Positions 51,600-59,742 of a stretch of DNA of 64,000 nucleotides are shown here, in pieces. Position 1 is the stretch's first letter, and every line of letters begins with the position of its first letter. A program made the translations under genes and the position numbers. A model generated the notes under the pieces. That model was given only the letters and a program-made list of their open reading frames with translations, had not been told where the DNA came from and made no database searches. Source of the stretch: Hyphomicrobiales bacterium (lineage in GTDB: Bacteria > Pseudomonadota > Alphaproteobacteria > Rhizobiales > Beijerinckiaceae); NCBI GenBank assembly GCA_027483945.1, contig JAIXTM010000006.1, forward strand, positions 1-64,000, written 5' to 3'.

Positions 51600-52730
51600 T
51601 CAGTGGGAACGGCCGGCGGCTCGCTCGGCCTTGGCCTTGGCGACCTTCACGAGCGGGTGGACCTCCTCGTTCTGCGGCGACGCCGAGCTTCCCATCGCCT
51701 TGCCGAACATCGTGGCGCTGGCCTCCTGGGCCGTGAGCGCCTTGGCGATGGTGGTGATCCGCGCCATGTCGTTCTCGTCGGCCTTCTCGATCAGGTCAGC
51801 CAACTCGGCGACGGGGCCGCCATTCGGCAGCAGCGAATTGGCCTTCGCCACGGCTTCGTCGCGGCGGCGCTGCTTCTCGAAGGCGTCGACCTGGGCGCGC
51901 AGCGCCACGACCTCGGCTTCCAACGCGTCGGCGGACTTCGCCACCTTGTTTTCCTGGGGCATGCTCTCGTTCTCCGGGGTTACGGCTTCGTCGGTCAGGG
52001 CCGCGACAGCGGCGTCGAACTCGGCCACGCTCTGCCGCACCATCGCGGCTTTGTCGGTCACGTTGGTGTCCGACATGATCGACTGGATGCTGTCCTGCAG
52101 CGCCCAGATCATTCCGTTCATCTTCTCGCGGACTTCGCGCGACGTGTTCAGGTCGGCGAAGCTGGTCGCGGCCTTGGCAATGGCCGTGCCCATCTCGGCG
52201 ACGGCGGCTAGGTCTTCGGGCTTCTGGTTGAGGGCGGCCTTCGCCACCGCCTTGGCGGCGCACTCGCTCATCTTCATGCACGCCGCGGGCGACTTGCAGC
52301 CGGGGCACGCCTCGAACTCGCTGTTGGTGGCCTTGCCGCCATTCTTCATGGCCTTCTCGATTTCGCTCTCGGCGATCTCGAGGAAGGACTGCTGCGCCTC
52401 GGCGATATCCGCGGAGCGATCCGTTTCATCGCCCTTAGCGAAGATATCGCCGATGGCTTCACCCAGACCGAGGATGGCCGGCGCCAGATCCTGGAGGTCG
52501 ATCGCGTCGGCGGCCTTGGCGATGGGCTCCGAAAGGTCGGCCAACGCCACGGCGAAGGCGTCGACGGCTTCGGCGCCGTGCTTCTCCTGCAGGGCCTCGA
52601 TCGCCTCGGCGACGCCGGGCAGATGGCCGGTCGCGCTCTTGCGGAGCAGCACCATGGCGCCGGGGCTTGCCGGCGCGTCCACCAGGCTGACCTCGTCGAT
52701 CCGGAGTTTCGTGAGTTGGGTCTTCGGCAT
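51600..52730 (-). CDS. Capsid scaffolding/assembly protein
   Basis: 376 residues. LTKLRIDEVSLVDAPASPGA is the linker usually found at the end of XkdF-type proteases; here it starts a separate helical, acidic protein with a cysteine cluster (FEACPGCKSPAACMKMSECA). Likely scaffold released by the protease encoded upstream. Confidence 0.78.
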   Translation of the reverse strand: MPKTQLTKLRIDEVSLVDAPASPGAMVLLRKSATGHLPGVAEAIEALQEKHGAEAVDAFAVALADLSEPIAKAADAIDLQDLAPAILGLGEAIGDIFAKGDETDRSADIAEAQQSFLEIAESEIEKAMKNGGKATNSEFEACPGCKSPAACMKMSECAAKAVAKAALNQKPEDLAAVAEMGTAIAKAATSFADLNTSREVREKMNGMIWALQDSIQSIMSDTNVTDKAAMVRQSVAEFDAAVAALTDEAVTPENESMPQENKVAKSADALEAEVVALRAQVDAFEKQRRRDEAVAKANSLLPNGGPVAELADLIEKADENDMARITTIAKALTAQEASATMFGKAMGSSASPQNEEVHPLVKVAKAKAERAAGRSH

Positions 52731-52732
52731 GA

Positions 52733-53197
52733 TCAGTCCTTCAGGGGGATGCGGACGCCGCGCCCGCCGATGCTGAAGCCCGGGAGCTTCCCGGCCTTGG
52801 CGGCTTCCCAGGTCTTGTCGTCGTGGACGTAGAAGCCGGCGAACCAGCCCTCGCGGCCCAGGTCGATCCCGAGCGCCTCCTGCTTCGCCTTGGTGAAGAC
52901 GATCCCCTCGACGAACTCTGCGGTCGGGGGGCCGGCATGCTGCCGCTTCGACACGCGGCTCGTGCGGACGTAATTGTGGGCGGCGACTTCCAGGTCTTCG
53001 GGGGTGATCTGGTCGCCCTGGGTATCCACGACCGGCTCACCGCCCTTGGTGACGATGCTCGCCCAGCCCCAGACCAGGCGACGCTCGGCGTCCGCCTTGA
53101 CGAACTCGACGGTGAGCGCCTTCGCATCGTCCGGCTTCGAACCCGGAGACAGACCGCGCGCCTTGGCGATTTCGGAGAAGGTCTGGGCTTTCGGCAC
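52733..53197 (-). CDS. XkdF-type prohead protease
   Basis: 154 residues. VKADAERRLVWGWASIVTKG, VVDTQGDQITPEDLEVAAHN, PTAEFVEGIVFTKAKQEALG, GWFAGFYVHDDKTWEAAKAG, FSIGGRGVRI match the Peptidase_S78_2/XkdF family. GTG 53197 is a tentative start; TTG 53218 is the alternative. It leads the late operon; no portal gene precedes it. Confidence 0.78.
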   Translation of the reverse strand: MPKAQTFSEIAKARGLSPGSKPDDAKALTVEFVKADAERRLVWGWASIVTKGGEPVVDTQGDQITPEDLEVAAHNYVRTSRVSKRQHAGPPTAEFVEGIVFTKAKQEALGIDLGREGWFAGFYVHDDKTWEAAKAGKLPGFSIGGRGVRIPLKD

Positions 53198-53251
53198 TGA
53201 CGGACTCGCTGGCGACAACGGGGCGGAGCCCGACCCGATGATGCTTTGCCG

Positions 53252-53346
53252 AATTGGAGCGCACCCCTTCCAAGCGTCAATGGAAAAAATCGCAATCAGT
53301 TGCGATGCACCATTCGGTTGCGATTTTATGCAGGCTCGCGCATGGT
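53252..53346. promoter_or_regulatory. Operator cluster with divergent late and lipoprotein promoters
   Basis: Operator 53286-53309 (AAAATCGCAA, TCAG, TTGCGATGCA) plus a right half-site TTGCGATTTT at 53318-53327. Leftward: TTGACG (53280-53275), 17 bp, CCAATT (53257-53252) for the structural genes. Rightward: TTGCGA (53318-53323), 17 bp, CATGGT (53341-53346) for the lipoprotein. Confidence 0.7.
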
Positions 53347-53390
53347 TATCCCGTGGCGCCCAGCGTCTGGGGGCCGAAGGAGAATCAGCA

Positions 53391-53912
53391 GTGCCCATCA
53401 CCCGCCTTATCCCTGTCGGCGCCCTTCTGGCCGCGTTGGTCGGCTGCGCGCCGTCGCCGCCGCTCAGCCAGGGCGTGGCTTTCCAGCCGGTCCCCGTCGC
53501 GCCGCGCACCGCCTGGTCGACCGAATGCCGGCGGGATCGCTTCACGGACCGCGACGCCTGCACCATCAAGGTCGGGTTCGACCGCGGGACGAATGTCGCA
53601 TCCCTTTGGAGCGCCGATGGCGGGCGGACGTGGATGATCACCGGGGCTCCGGCGCCGATCACCTTCCGGCTTCGCGTCGGCCAGAACCCCCCGGTCCAGG
53701 GGATTTGCCGCGCCGGCTTCTCGAGTTGCGAGATCCCGAACGGCCAGGCGCTCACCGCTCAGCTTCGCGGGGCGTCTTCGCTCGCGGTCCAGGTGACCAA
53801 TGTCCGGGGGCAGATCGACACGGACGTCTCGATGGACGGATTCGCCGATGCCCTCACGCGCGCGCAAGCGGCACAGCCGGCACCGGCGTCGGCTCCACGT
53901 CGAGGGGGATGA
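53391..53912 (+). CDS. Predicted lipoprotein
   Basis: 173 residues from GTG 53391 with AAGGAG 7 nt upstream. Signal peptide PITRLIPVGALLAALVGC ends in a lipobox (LVGC). The mature part is beta-rich with four more cysteines. In a lysogen such a protein could be a surface exclusion factor, but here its promoter shares the repressor operator. Function unknown. Confidence 0.75.
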   Translation: MPITRLIPVGALLAALVGCAPSPPLSQGVAFQPVPVAPRTAWSTECRRDRFTDRDACTIKVGFDRGTNVASLWSADGGRTWMITGAPAPITFRLRVGQNPPVQGICRAGFSSCEIPNGQALTAQLRGASSLAVQVTNVRGQIDTDVSMDGFADALTRAQAAQPAPASAPRRGG

Positions 53913-53920
53913 GGGAAGGT

Positions 53921-53941
53921 CCCGGGTTCTCTCCACCCGGG
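53921..53941 (+). terminator. Hairpin after lipoprotein gene
   Basis: CCCGGGT-TCTCTCC-ACCCGGG, perfect 7-bp stem, 9 nt after the stop, no T-run. The rest of 53942-54375 (about 430 nt) has no gene, RNA or operator that I can support. Confidence 0.5.
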
Positions 53942-54375
53942 GAAGTCACGGCCGCGGATACCGTCGCCCCATGCTCACCACCCGATCCCGGCCTTATGCG
54001 CCCGGGCCGAAGCCCCTCGCTTATCGCGCCGCGACGGGTGGACTGTCGCATCCCTGCCGCCGAAGGCGGCGAATTGGTCGGGGGCCTTTGCCCAGCCGCT
54101 AGTCGGCCCCCGTGACGGTATCAGCGCGACGCCGCTGGGGCGTGGCCTTGGAATATTCCGGAAGGGAAGCGGCCGCCTCGATCTTCCAGTCACCACCGTC
54201 TTTCGCCCTGCCACTCCCCGCCTCGCGTTGGCGGATCATGATGGAGCCGCTTGCGCGGACTGCTGGGCCACGAAAACTGTGCCGGGGTAGCCCACCCCCC
54301 GGCTGGTGCGCCTCAGACCTCCCCTCGACGCAAGGGGGCGTCTCGGATCATGGGCCTTTCGGCGGCTGGCATCGG

Positions 54376-54449
54376 AAGCGAGTGTCGGATTTGAACCGAC
54401 GACCTCGTGGTTATGAGCCACGCGAGCTACCAGACTGCTCTAACCCGCA
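54376..54449 (-). tRNA. tRNA-Met(CAT), initiator-like acceptor
   Basis: Full cloverleaf: acceptor TGCGGGT/ACTCGCT, D-arm GAGC-AGTCTGGTA-GCTC, anticodon arm CGTGG-CTCATAA-CCACG, variable AGGTC, T-arm GTCGG-TTCAAAT-CCGAC. The 1-72 pair is a U-U mismatch and the D-arm is as in initiator tRNAs, but the 29-41 pair is U-A, not the three G-C pairs of true initiators. CCA is not fully encoded (CCG). tRNA-Ile(CAU) is an alternative. Confidence 0.88.
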
Positions 54450-54475
54450 TCAGAGGGGCGCCATATAGCGTTCGA

Positions 54476-54490
54476 TTGCGATAATCGCAA
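54476..54490. promoter_or_regulatory. Reversed operator-like palindrome
   Basis: TTGCGAT-A-ATCGCAA: the operator half-sites in the opposite order, 1-nt centre, between the tRNA and the gene at 54500. Could be a variant binding site or chance; it could also form a short RNA hairpin. Confidence 0.4.
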
Positions 54491-54499
54491 CGCCTTTCT

Positions 54500-54790
54500 T
54501 CAGACCCCGAGAGATGCCTGGCCGTCTTCGTCCGCCGCGCCGGCCCGCACGTCGGCCAGGCGCTTCCGGGCCTTCACCAGATCTTCGAGGGCCTCCGCGA
54601 AGGCATCGCTCTTGTCTGAGACGGCGTTGAGGATGCTCTCGGCGTTCCAATCGTAGCCGCCGAACTCCTCGCCCATGAGGCGCTTCAGGTTCAGATACGC
54701 CTCGTGCGCCACGGCTTCGGCCCGGACCGTGAACGGCTTCCCATCGCTGGTCGTCCAGGCGGAAACCTTGCGGATTGCGGTGATCCCCAT
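54500..54790 (-). CDS. Small hypothetical protein upstream of tRNA
   Basis: 96 residues from MGITAIRKVSAWTTSDGKPF, with AAAGGAGGG before the ATG. GYDWNAESILNAVSDKSDAF then a helical basic tail. Divergent from the 54955 operon across the 54852 operator; the tRNA lies 50 nt downstream and is probably on the same transcript. Confidence 0.65.
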   Translation of the reverse strand: MGITAIRKVSAWTTSDGKPFTVRAEAVAHEAYLNLKRLMGEEFGGYDWNAESILNAVSDKSDAFAEALEDLVKARKRLADVRAGAADEDGQASLGV

Positions 54791-54851
54791 GTCGTGCGGC
54801 CCTCCTTTGGCCCTGCCCCTGATGCCACGCCCCCATGTATAGGGCAACAAG

Positions 54852-54908
54852 AAAATCGCATCCCATTGCGATTTTTCCCTTGCTGGCTGGCTGGGATTCG
54901 AGCATGTT
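54852..54908 (+). promoter_or_regulatory. Repressor operator with rightward promoter
   Basis: Operator 54852-54875 (AAAATCGCAT, CCCA, TTGCGATTTT), -35 TTGCTG (54880-54885), 17 bp, -10 CATGTT (54903-54908). Leader hairpin GCGGGG-TTGACC-CCCCGC (54917-54934), then GAAGGA. Confidence 0.75.
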
Positions 54909-54954
54909 CCTTTGCAGCGGGGTTGACCCCCCGCCGGAAGAAGGAACCTGCATC

Positions 54955-55341
54955 ATGAGTAAGCCCGGCAAGCTGCCGCGCTCCTGGATCGCGCTTTGCG
55001 CGGTTTGCGGAGCCCAAGCCTGCACCAACATCCCCGCCTCGGACGCTGGCCCTGCCGCCGGCTATTGCGGCGCCCATCGGGAAGAACCCAGCCGCGCCTA
55101 TGACTCCTGGCGCTCCGCCCGGATCGCCCAGGATCAGGGCTTCAGGCGCGCCCAGGCGGAAGCCTTCTGGAAGGCAAGGGGCATCCAGCCCGGCGCCACG
55201 GTCCGGGTCTTCGGCCAGAGCCTCTTCGGGCGCTTCCCGATCATCGGCAAAGCCAAGGCCGGGGTGAACGGCGCCTATGTCGCCGCCCGCTACCGGGGCA
55301 AGGCGGTGCAGTTGGACGCCCGCCACGCGGAGGCGGTGTGA
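54955..55341 (+). CDS. Zinc-finger-like early protein
   Basis: 128 residues. WIALCAVCGAQACTNIPAS and GYCGAHREE give a Cys4/His set; the C-terminal part (ATVRVFGQSLFGRFPIIGKA) is beta-like. First gene of the 54955-57257 operon. Unknown role. Confidence 0.68.
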   Translation: MSKPGKLPRSWIALCAVCGAQACTNIPASDAGPAAGYCGAHREEPSRAYDSWRSARIAQDQGFRRAQAEAFWKARGIQPGATVRVFGQSLFGRFPIIGKAKAGVNGAYVAARYRGKAVQLDARHAEAV

Positions 55342-55685
55342 TGATCACCGCCGAGATCCTCATCGCCGCCCTCGGCGATACCGACTTCCGGCCCTCCTCC
55401 TATTCGGGCCGCGGCATGTTCGGGAAGCAATGCGTCGGCGCCTCGGGCGACGGCTCCGCCTTGGAGATTATGGCGGCGCTCGTTGAGGCCCTGCCCGCCA
55501 ACCTCCCGGAAGTCGCGGAAGACGGAGAGCAGGCGGTGGACGACTTCGCCGACCTTCTCGCCGAACTGATGAGCGACGCCCGCACCGACAGCATGGGGCG
55601 CGGGACGGTCATCTATTGGCCGCAGATCGCCTGGCCCGAAGGGATGCCGGAGCCGGATCACTCTGAAGACGGAGAAGACGAATGA
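55341..55685 (+). CDS. Acidic phage protein
   Basis: 114 residues (MITAEILIAALGDTDFRPSS...). Small beta/alpha protein with an acidic tail (PEPDHSEDGEDE). TGATG start. The YSGRGMFGKQCVG segment is seen in other phage proteins of unknown function. Confidence 0.65.
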   Translation: MITAEILIAALGDTDFRPSSYSGRGMFGKQCVGASGDGSALEIMAALVEALPANLPEVAEDGEQAVDDFADLLAELMSDARTDSMGRGTVIYWPQIAWPEGMPEPDHSEDGEDE

Positions 55686-56080
55686 GCCTCGATATCCGCA
55701 CCAAGGACGGCGCGAAGGCGCTGCAGAGCCAGATCGGCGAAGCGGTCCGCGCCATCGCCGCGCAGCACGGCATCACGCTCACGAAGAACAGCGCCACCTA
55801 TGGTGCCGACGGGTTGAGCCTGCGCCTGGGCTTCGCCCCGCCCGCAACGGAGGAATCCGAAAAGGCGAAGTGGGCCACCCAGGCACCGCGGTTCGGCCTT
55901 CCGGGCGACCGCTTCGGGGCGACCATCACGGTCGGCAAGGACGACTTCCGGGTGGTCGGGATCGACCCGAAGTCGCCGGCCAAGCCGGTGCGCCTCAGCC
56001 GCGTCACGGACGGCGCGGCCTTCAAATGCAACGTGCCGGCGGCGATTGCCGCCTTCGCCAAGCTCCCCACGCTCGCCTGA
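55682..56080 (+). CDS. Hypothetical phage protein
   Basis: 132 residues (MSLDIRTKDGAKALQSQIGE...). GFAPPATEESEKAKWATQAP, FGATITVGKDDFRVVGIDPK and FKCNVPAAIAAFA; a small beta domain with helix ends. ATGA start. Not recognised. Confidence 0.65.
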   Translation: MSLDIRTKDGAKALQSQIGEAVRAIAAQHGITLTKNSATYGADGLSLRLGFAPPATEESEKAKWATQAPRFGLPGDRFGATITVGKDDFRVVGIDPKSPAKPVRLSRVTDGAAFKCNVPAAIAAFAKLPTLA

Positions 56081-56095
56081 ACGAAGGAACGAAAC

Positions 56096-56626
56096 ATGAC
56101 CACCAAGCTCTCCGACACCCAGCGCGCCATCCTCGAGGCGGCCGCTGATCACCCGAAGCGGCTGGCGGCTCCGCCGCCGAAGCTGCCGCCCGCGCCGCGC
56201 GCGTCCATCCGGAAGTCGCTGCTCGAGGCGGGGCTGATCGAGGAGGCGCCGGCCAAGGGCGCCGAGGCCACGGCCGGCTGGCTGGTGGACGGCTCCGCAG
56301 CATTCTACCGCGTCACCAAGGCGGGGCTGGAAGCCATCGGCCGGACGCCGCCCGCGAAGGAAAAGGCGCCCAAGGCGCCGAAGCCGCCCAAGGAGCCGAA
56401 GCCGCCGCGCGTCACCAAGGGCGCCCAGGTGATTGAGATGCTCCGCTCGCCGGACGGCGGCACGGCCGCCACCATCGGCGCGGCGACGGGCTGGCTGCCG
56501 CATACCATCCGCGCCTTCGTCTCCCAGCTTCCGAAGCAGGGCTTCAAGGTCACGACCGAGAAGCTCGGCAAGGGCGCCGGCAGCACGACCATCTGGCGCA
56601 TCGCCGCGGAAGGGGGTGCGGCATGA
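56096..56626 (+). CDS. DUF3489-type DNA-binding protein
   Basis: 176 residues. KGAQVIEMLRSPDGGTAATI, GAATGWLPHTIRAFVSQL is the DUF3489 winged-helix pattern. A Pro/Lys linker joins an N-terminal helical domain that begins LSDTQRAILEAAADHPKR. Probably regulates transcription; target unknown. Confidence 0.8.
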   Translation: MTTKLSDTQRAILEAAADHPKRLAAPPPKLPPAPRASIRKSLLEAGLIEEAPAKGAEATAGWLVDGSAAFYRVTKAGLEAIGRTPPAKEKAPKAPKPPKEPKPPRVTKGAQVIEMLRSPDGGTAATIGAATGWLPHTIRAFVSQLPKQGFKVTTEKLGKGAGSTTIWRIAAEGGAA

Positions 56627-57027
56627 GCGCGCCGAACGACTGCGGGGCGCAGAGCGCCCGCTCCGCGACGGCTTCCGATGCTGCCCTGGGAAGAAAGATC
56701 CGCGGACTTCGCCGCGCGCGCGGGATAACGCTGGCGCAACTGGCCGCCACGGTCGGCGTCACCGGCACGCAGATGCACCGCTATGAGGTGGGCACCACGC
56801 GCATTGCCGCCAGCCGCCTCGTTACGATCGCCAACGCCCTGGGTGTCCGGGCCGACAGGCTGATCGGCTCCTGCACGGCCCAGCCGGAGCCGGCGAAACT
56901 TGAGGCCGATGCGCCGGACCTGCTCGCCGCCGGAAAGGCGGTCGTCGCCGCATGGGTGTCGGGCGACCTCGCGGCTGCGGTGCGGTCTCTTGCCGCCGCT
57001 ATCGCCAAGGTGGACGGCCCCCGATGA
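56623..57027 (+). CDS. XRE-family HTH regulator
   Basis: 134 residues. LGRKIRGLRRARGITLAQLA, ATVGVTGTQMHRYEVGTTRI, AASRLVTIANALGVRADRLI is a complete HTH_3 domain. The C-terminus is helical. It is not beside the repressor switch, so it may act on this accessory cluster. ATGA start. Confidence 0.85.
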   Translation: MSAPNDCGAQSARSATASDAALGRKIRGLRRARGITLAQLAATVGVTGTQMHRYEVGTTRIAASRLVTIANALGVRADRLIGSCTAQPEPAKLEADAPDLLAAGKAVVAAWVSGDLAAAVRSLAAAIAKVDGPR

Positions 57028-57257
57028 GCAGCAGTCAGGAGCGCCCCGTCCTCGACCACCAGCCCGGCAACATGGAAGCCACGGGCGGAATCATCGGCGA
57101 CTGGCTCATTTCGTTCCCGGACGGGAGCAGCATGACCGCCGGGCAGCGCGCCTGCTTCGAGGAAGCCCGGCGCAAGGGCTTCGCTGACAAGCAGGTCCAA
57201 TGGACCAAGGCGGCCCGGCTGGCTTGGCTCAGCGCCAGGAAGAAGCGCCGCAAGTAA
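57024..57257 (+). CDS. Small hypothetical protein
   Basis: 77 residues (MSSSQERPVLDHQPGNMEAT...). SFPDGSSMTAGQRACFEEAR and a basic C-terminus (ARKKRRK). ATGA start. A hairpin GGCGGC/GCCGCC lies downstream at 57271-57295. Confidence 0.6.
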   Translation: MSSSQERPVLDHQPGNMEATGGIIGDWLISFPDGSSMTAGQRACFEEARRKGFADKQVQWTKAARLAWLSARKKRRK

Positions 57258-57324
57258 TCCACACTATAAGGCGGCGGCATGCTATATTGCCGCCTCTCAC
57301 CGCAAGCAACGTGAAGGAACAATC

Positions 57325-58173
57325 ATGGCTAAGCAAACGACAGAGATATCTTGGACCAACCACACGTGGAATCCATTCGTTGGATGTTCTATCAAGAGCG
57401 CCGGCTGCACCAACTGCTACGCGATGCGGCAGGCGTATCGTCTTGAGCATGCTTTCGGCTTCCCCGCCTACCAGGGCACGACCCGGATGGTGAACGGCAA
57501 CATCGTCTGGACCGGCAAGGTCAACCGCTCCTCGGACGCGAAGATGCGGGAGCCGGCCCGGAAGCCCGACCCGGCGCTGATCTTCGTGAACAGCATGTCG
57601 GACTTCTGGCACGAGGCCGCGGACGATCGCTGGCGCCACGAGGCTCTGCAGGTCATGCGCGACGCGTCGCAGCATCGCTTCCAGGTCCTCACCAAGCGGC
57701 CCGAGAACATCGCGCCCATCATGACGCGGATGGGCATCACGTCCTTGCCGGACAACCTCTGGCTCGGCTGCACGCTCGAGGATCACCGGGTGGCGGACCG
57801 GGCGCCCATCCTGGCGCGCGTGCCGGCGCGCATCCGGTTCCTCTCGATCGAGCCCATCACGGCGCAGGTCGGCAAGCTCAACCTGGACGGCATCCATTGG
57901 GTGATCGGCGGCGGAGAGAGCGGGCCGGGCTGCCGGCCGATGGACCCAGAGTGGGCGGCCGATCTGCGCGACCAAACCCTCCGGGCCGGCGCTGCCTATT
58001 TCTGGAAGCAGTATGGGCACTACAAGAACAACCCGCTGGTCGTTCAGCAGGGTATGACGCACGAAGAGGCGGAGCGGCTCGACCCCGTCAGCAACGGCAA
58101 GGGTGGGGCGTTGGTGGAGGGGCGCCTTTGGCGGGACTTCCCTGAATTGCCGGCCCAGGCGAAGGCCGCGTGA
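57325..58173 (+). CDS. Gp37/Gp68-family (DUF5131) protein
   Basis: 282 residues. ISWTNHTWNPFVGCSIKSAG, CTNCYAMRQAYR, IFVNSMSDFWHEAADDRWRH, VLTKRPENIAPIM, LGCTLEDHRVADRAP and VIGGGESGPGCRPMDPEWAA match this common phage family. The CxxxxxxC..CY cluster is reminiscent of radical-SAM-like cores; activity is not established. GAAGGAAC before the ATG. Confidence 0.9.
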   Translation: MAKQTTEISWTNHTWNPFVGCSIKSAGCTNCYAMRQAYRLEHAFGFPAYQGTTRMVNGNIVWTGKVNRSSDAKMREPARKPDPALIFVNSMSDFWHEAADDRWRHEALQVMRDASQHRFQVLTKRPENIAPIMTRMGITSLPDNLWLGCTLEDHRVADRAPILARVPARIRFLSIEPITAQVGKLNLDGIHWVIGGGESGPGCRPMDPEWAADLRDQTLRAGAAYFWKQYGHYKNNPLVVQQGMTHEEAERLDPVSNGKGGALVEGRLWRDFPELPAQAKAA

Positions 58174-58174
58174 C

Positions 58175-58522
58175 ATGGGGCGCGGGCAGCACAGCAACCA
58201 CCTGAAGGGGCCGAAGCACCGGAAGTGGTCGGACAAGAAGATGGTCTCGACCACCGGCTACATCAAAGTGCGCGTCGGGAAGGGGCATCCACTCGCGGAC
58301 CCGAATGGCTACGCATACGAGCATCTTGTCGTCTGGGTGGCTGCCGGGAATCAAAGGCCCCCGGCGGGATGGCTGATCCACCACCAGAACGGCAACAAGC
58401 ACGACAACCGCATCGAGAACCTCGTGGCCATCTCGCGCGCCGATCACAACCGCGAGCATTTGGCTGAGCGTGGGCGGTGTCGGATGACCGGGCGCCTCAT
58501 GCCCAGGGGAGAAGTCCAATGA
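58175..58522 (+). CDS. HNH_3 homing endonuclease
   Basis: 115 residues. YEHLVVWVAAGNQRPPAGWL, IHHQNGNKHDNRIENLVAIS and RADHNREH form the HNH core (H...N...H/N). 1 nt after the DUF5131 gene. Free-standing homing nuclease is likely. Confidence 0.83.
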   Translation: MGRGQHSNHLKGPKHRKWSDKKMVSTTGYIKVRVGKGHPLADPNGYAYEHLVVWVAAGNQRPPAGWLIHHQNGNKHDNRIENLVAISRADHNREHLAERGRCRMTGRLMPRGEVQ

Positions 58523-58791
58523 AAGCGCCCCAGGCCCCCCGCCCGCACTTCATGCCCGTGAAGCTGCGCTCCGGCCACTACGCGCGCAACGTCGGCCCGC
58601 TCAACATCTGGGAGGCGCGCGCCGTCTGTCGGATGGCGCAAGCGGCACCGGAATTGCTGGACGCGGCCAGGAGCTTGCGTGTCTGGCTCGGCACGTTGCC
58701 GCCCCTGGGCCGCGATCTGGAAGAGGAGAAGGCGGCGCTCCTGTTCGACCTCAACGCCGCGATCACCAAAGCGACGGGAGAACCAGCATGA
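58519..58791 (+). CDS. Hypothetical phage protein
   Basis: 90 residues from MKAPQAPRPHFMPVKLRSGH (ATGA). EARAVCRMAQAAPELLDAAR, SLRVWLGTLPP is an Ala-rich helix pair seen in many phage early proteins of unknown role. Confidence 0.62.
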   Translation: MKAPQAPRPHFMPVKLRSGHYARNVGPLNIWEARAVCRMAQAAPELLDAARSLRVWLGTLPPLGRDLEEEKAALLFDLNAAITKATGEPA

Positions 58792-59024
58792 GTGCCACCT
58801 CGTCCAGCGCCGACGCCTTGGCCGAAGCCATCGAGCGGCGCGCGCAGTCGTGGGCCGCGTCCTGCAGGTCGAACACCTATCGCGGGATGACGCCGCGGGA
58901 GACCTTCGAACGGGCGCTCGAGGACATGCGGTCGTCGCCCTACCGGCTGCCGCCGGCCCTGATCGCGCGGGTCCGGGAGTTGCTTCCCCATCCGGAGCAG
59001 GAGGCGGCGCGTGAAGCGGGCTGA
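58788..59024 (+). CDS. Hypothetical helical protein
   Basis: 78 residues (MSATSSSADALAEAIERRAQ...). All-helical. ATGA start; overlaps the next gene by 14 nt. Confidence 0.58.
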   Translation: MSATSSSADALAEAIERRAQSWAASCRSNTYRGMTPRETFERALEDMRSSPYRLPPALIARVRELLPHPEQEAAREAG

Positions 59025-59211
59025 CGTGCTGCGCGCCATTCGGGCGGCGGGGCTTGAAGACGACCAGCGCCGGTTTCTCAGGCTCTACACGGAGAATCGC
59101 GTCTCCTACAAAGCCGCCTCAGACGCCTTCCAGGAAGGCCGCAAGGCGGCGGCCCGGGCAGCCAAGGCGGCGGAGAAGCCCCCAAGCCCGGACGGCCCCC
59201 TCACCCGCTGA
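59011..59211 (+). CDS. Small basic helical protein
   Basis: 66 residues from a GTG. VLRAIRAAGLEDDQRRFLRL, YTENRVSYKAASDAFQEGRK resembles a short HTH. Last gene before the 59242 operator. Confidence 0.58.
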   Translation: MKRADVLRAIRAAGLEDDQRRFLRLYTENRVSYKAASDAFQEGRKAAARAAKAAEKPPSPDGPLTR

Positions 59212-59241
59212 GCCGGCCCCGGGGCTGCACCAGCCCAGCAG

Positions 59242-59366
59242 AAAATCGCAATCGGTTGCGTTTTTATCTTGCAAAGCCGGAAATAGCGGCTTATACCATC
59301 AGCACCGGACGGGGATTGGCCCCGCCGGGCGGCGGGATGACTCCCCGCCGGATGGAGGAACTTCGG
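59242..59366 (+). promoter_or_regulatory. Operator, promoter and double-hairpin leader (copy A)
   Basis: Operator 59242-59265 (AAAATCGCAA, TCGG, TTGCGTTTTT). Promoter TTGCAA (59269-59274), 17-bp palindromic spacer AGCCG...CGGCT, TATACC (59292-59297). Leader hairpins CGGGG-ATTGG-CCCCG (59310-59324) and CGGCGGG-ATGACTC-CCCGCCG (59330-59350), then GGAGGA. Nearly the same unit recurs at 61007. Confidence 0.78.
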
Positions 59367-59720
59367 ATGATCTATTTCGCTCGACGCTTTGAGGATGGCC
59401 GCCCGGCCGAGCGCGACACGCTTCGCTTCAAGACCCTGGAGCAGGCGGAAGCGCGCGCGGAGGCTCTCAACCAAGAGGCGCTGATGGGGCTGACCGGCTG
59501 GATTGCCGCGGCCATCGACGGCGAAGCCCAGCAGATCACGGTCACGGTCAACGAGGCCCTGCTGCTGCACCAACTGGTCGGCGCCGAATTGAGCCGACTC
59601 CGCGAAGTGAAGGCCCGCAGCCCATCGGCCCAGGATGCCCGCTTCGCTTTCCGGCTGGAACGGCTCGAAGCCCTCCTCCCGCTCATCACCCAAGCCTGCC
59701 TCGAGCAGGCCCCCGCCTAA
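59367..59720 (+). CDS. Hypothetical phage protein
   Basis: 117 residues (MIYFARRFEDGRPAERDTLR...). Small alpha/beta domain followed by helices (VNEALLLHQLVGAELSRLRE). Led by the copy A leader. Not recognised. Confidence 0.68.
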   Translation: MIYFARRFEDGRPAERDTLRFKTLEQAEARAEALNQEALMGLTGWIAAAIDGEAQQITVTVNEALLLHQLVGAELSRLREVKARSPSAQDARFAFRLERLEALLPLITQACLEQAPA

Positions 59721-59742
59721 CAACCCAGAAGGAACCACCACC

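Noticed and set aside
53913-54375. Several open frames on both strands between the lipoprotein gene and the tRNA
   Set aside because: No ribosome sites, codon use unlike neighbours, and translations are Arg/Pro-rich shadows.
57243-57295. A promoter (TATAAG or TATATT) before the DUF5131 gene
   Set aside because: No acceptable -35 at 16-18 bp for either -10; the hairpin at 57271-57295 is real but its role is unclear.
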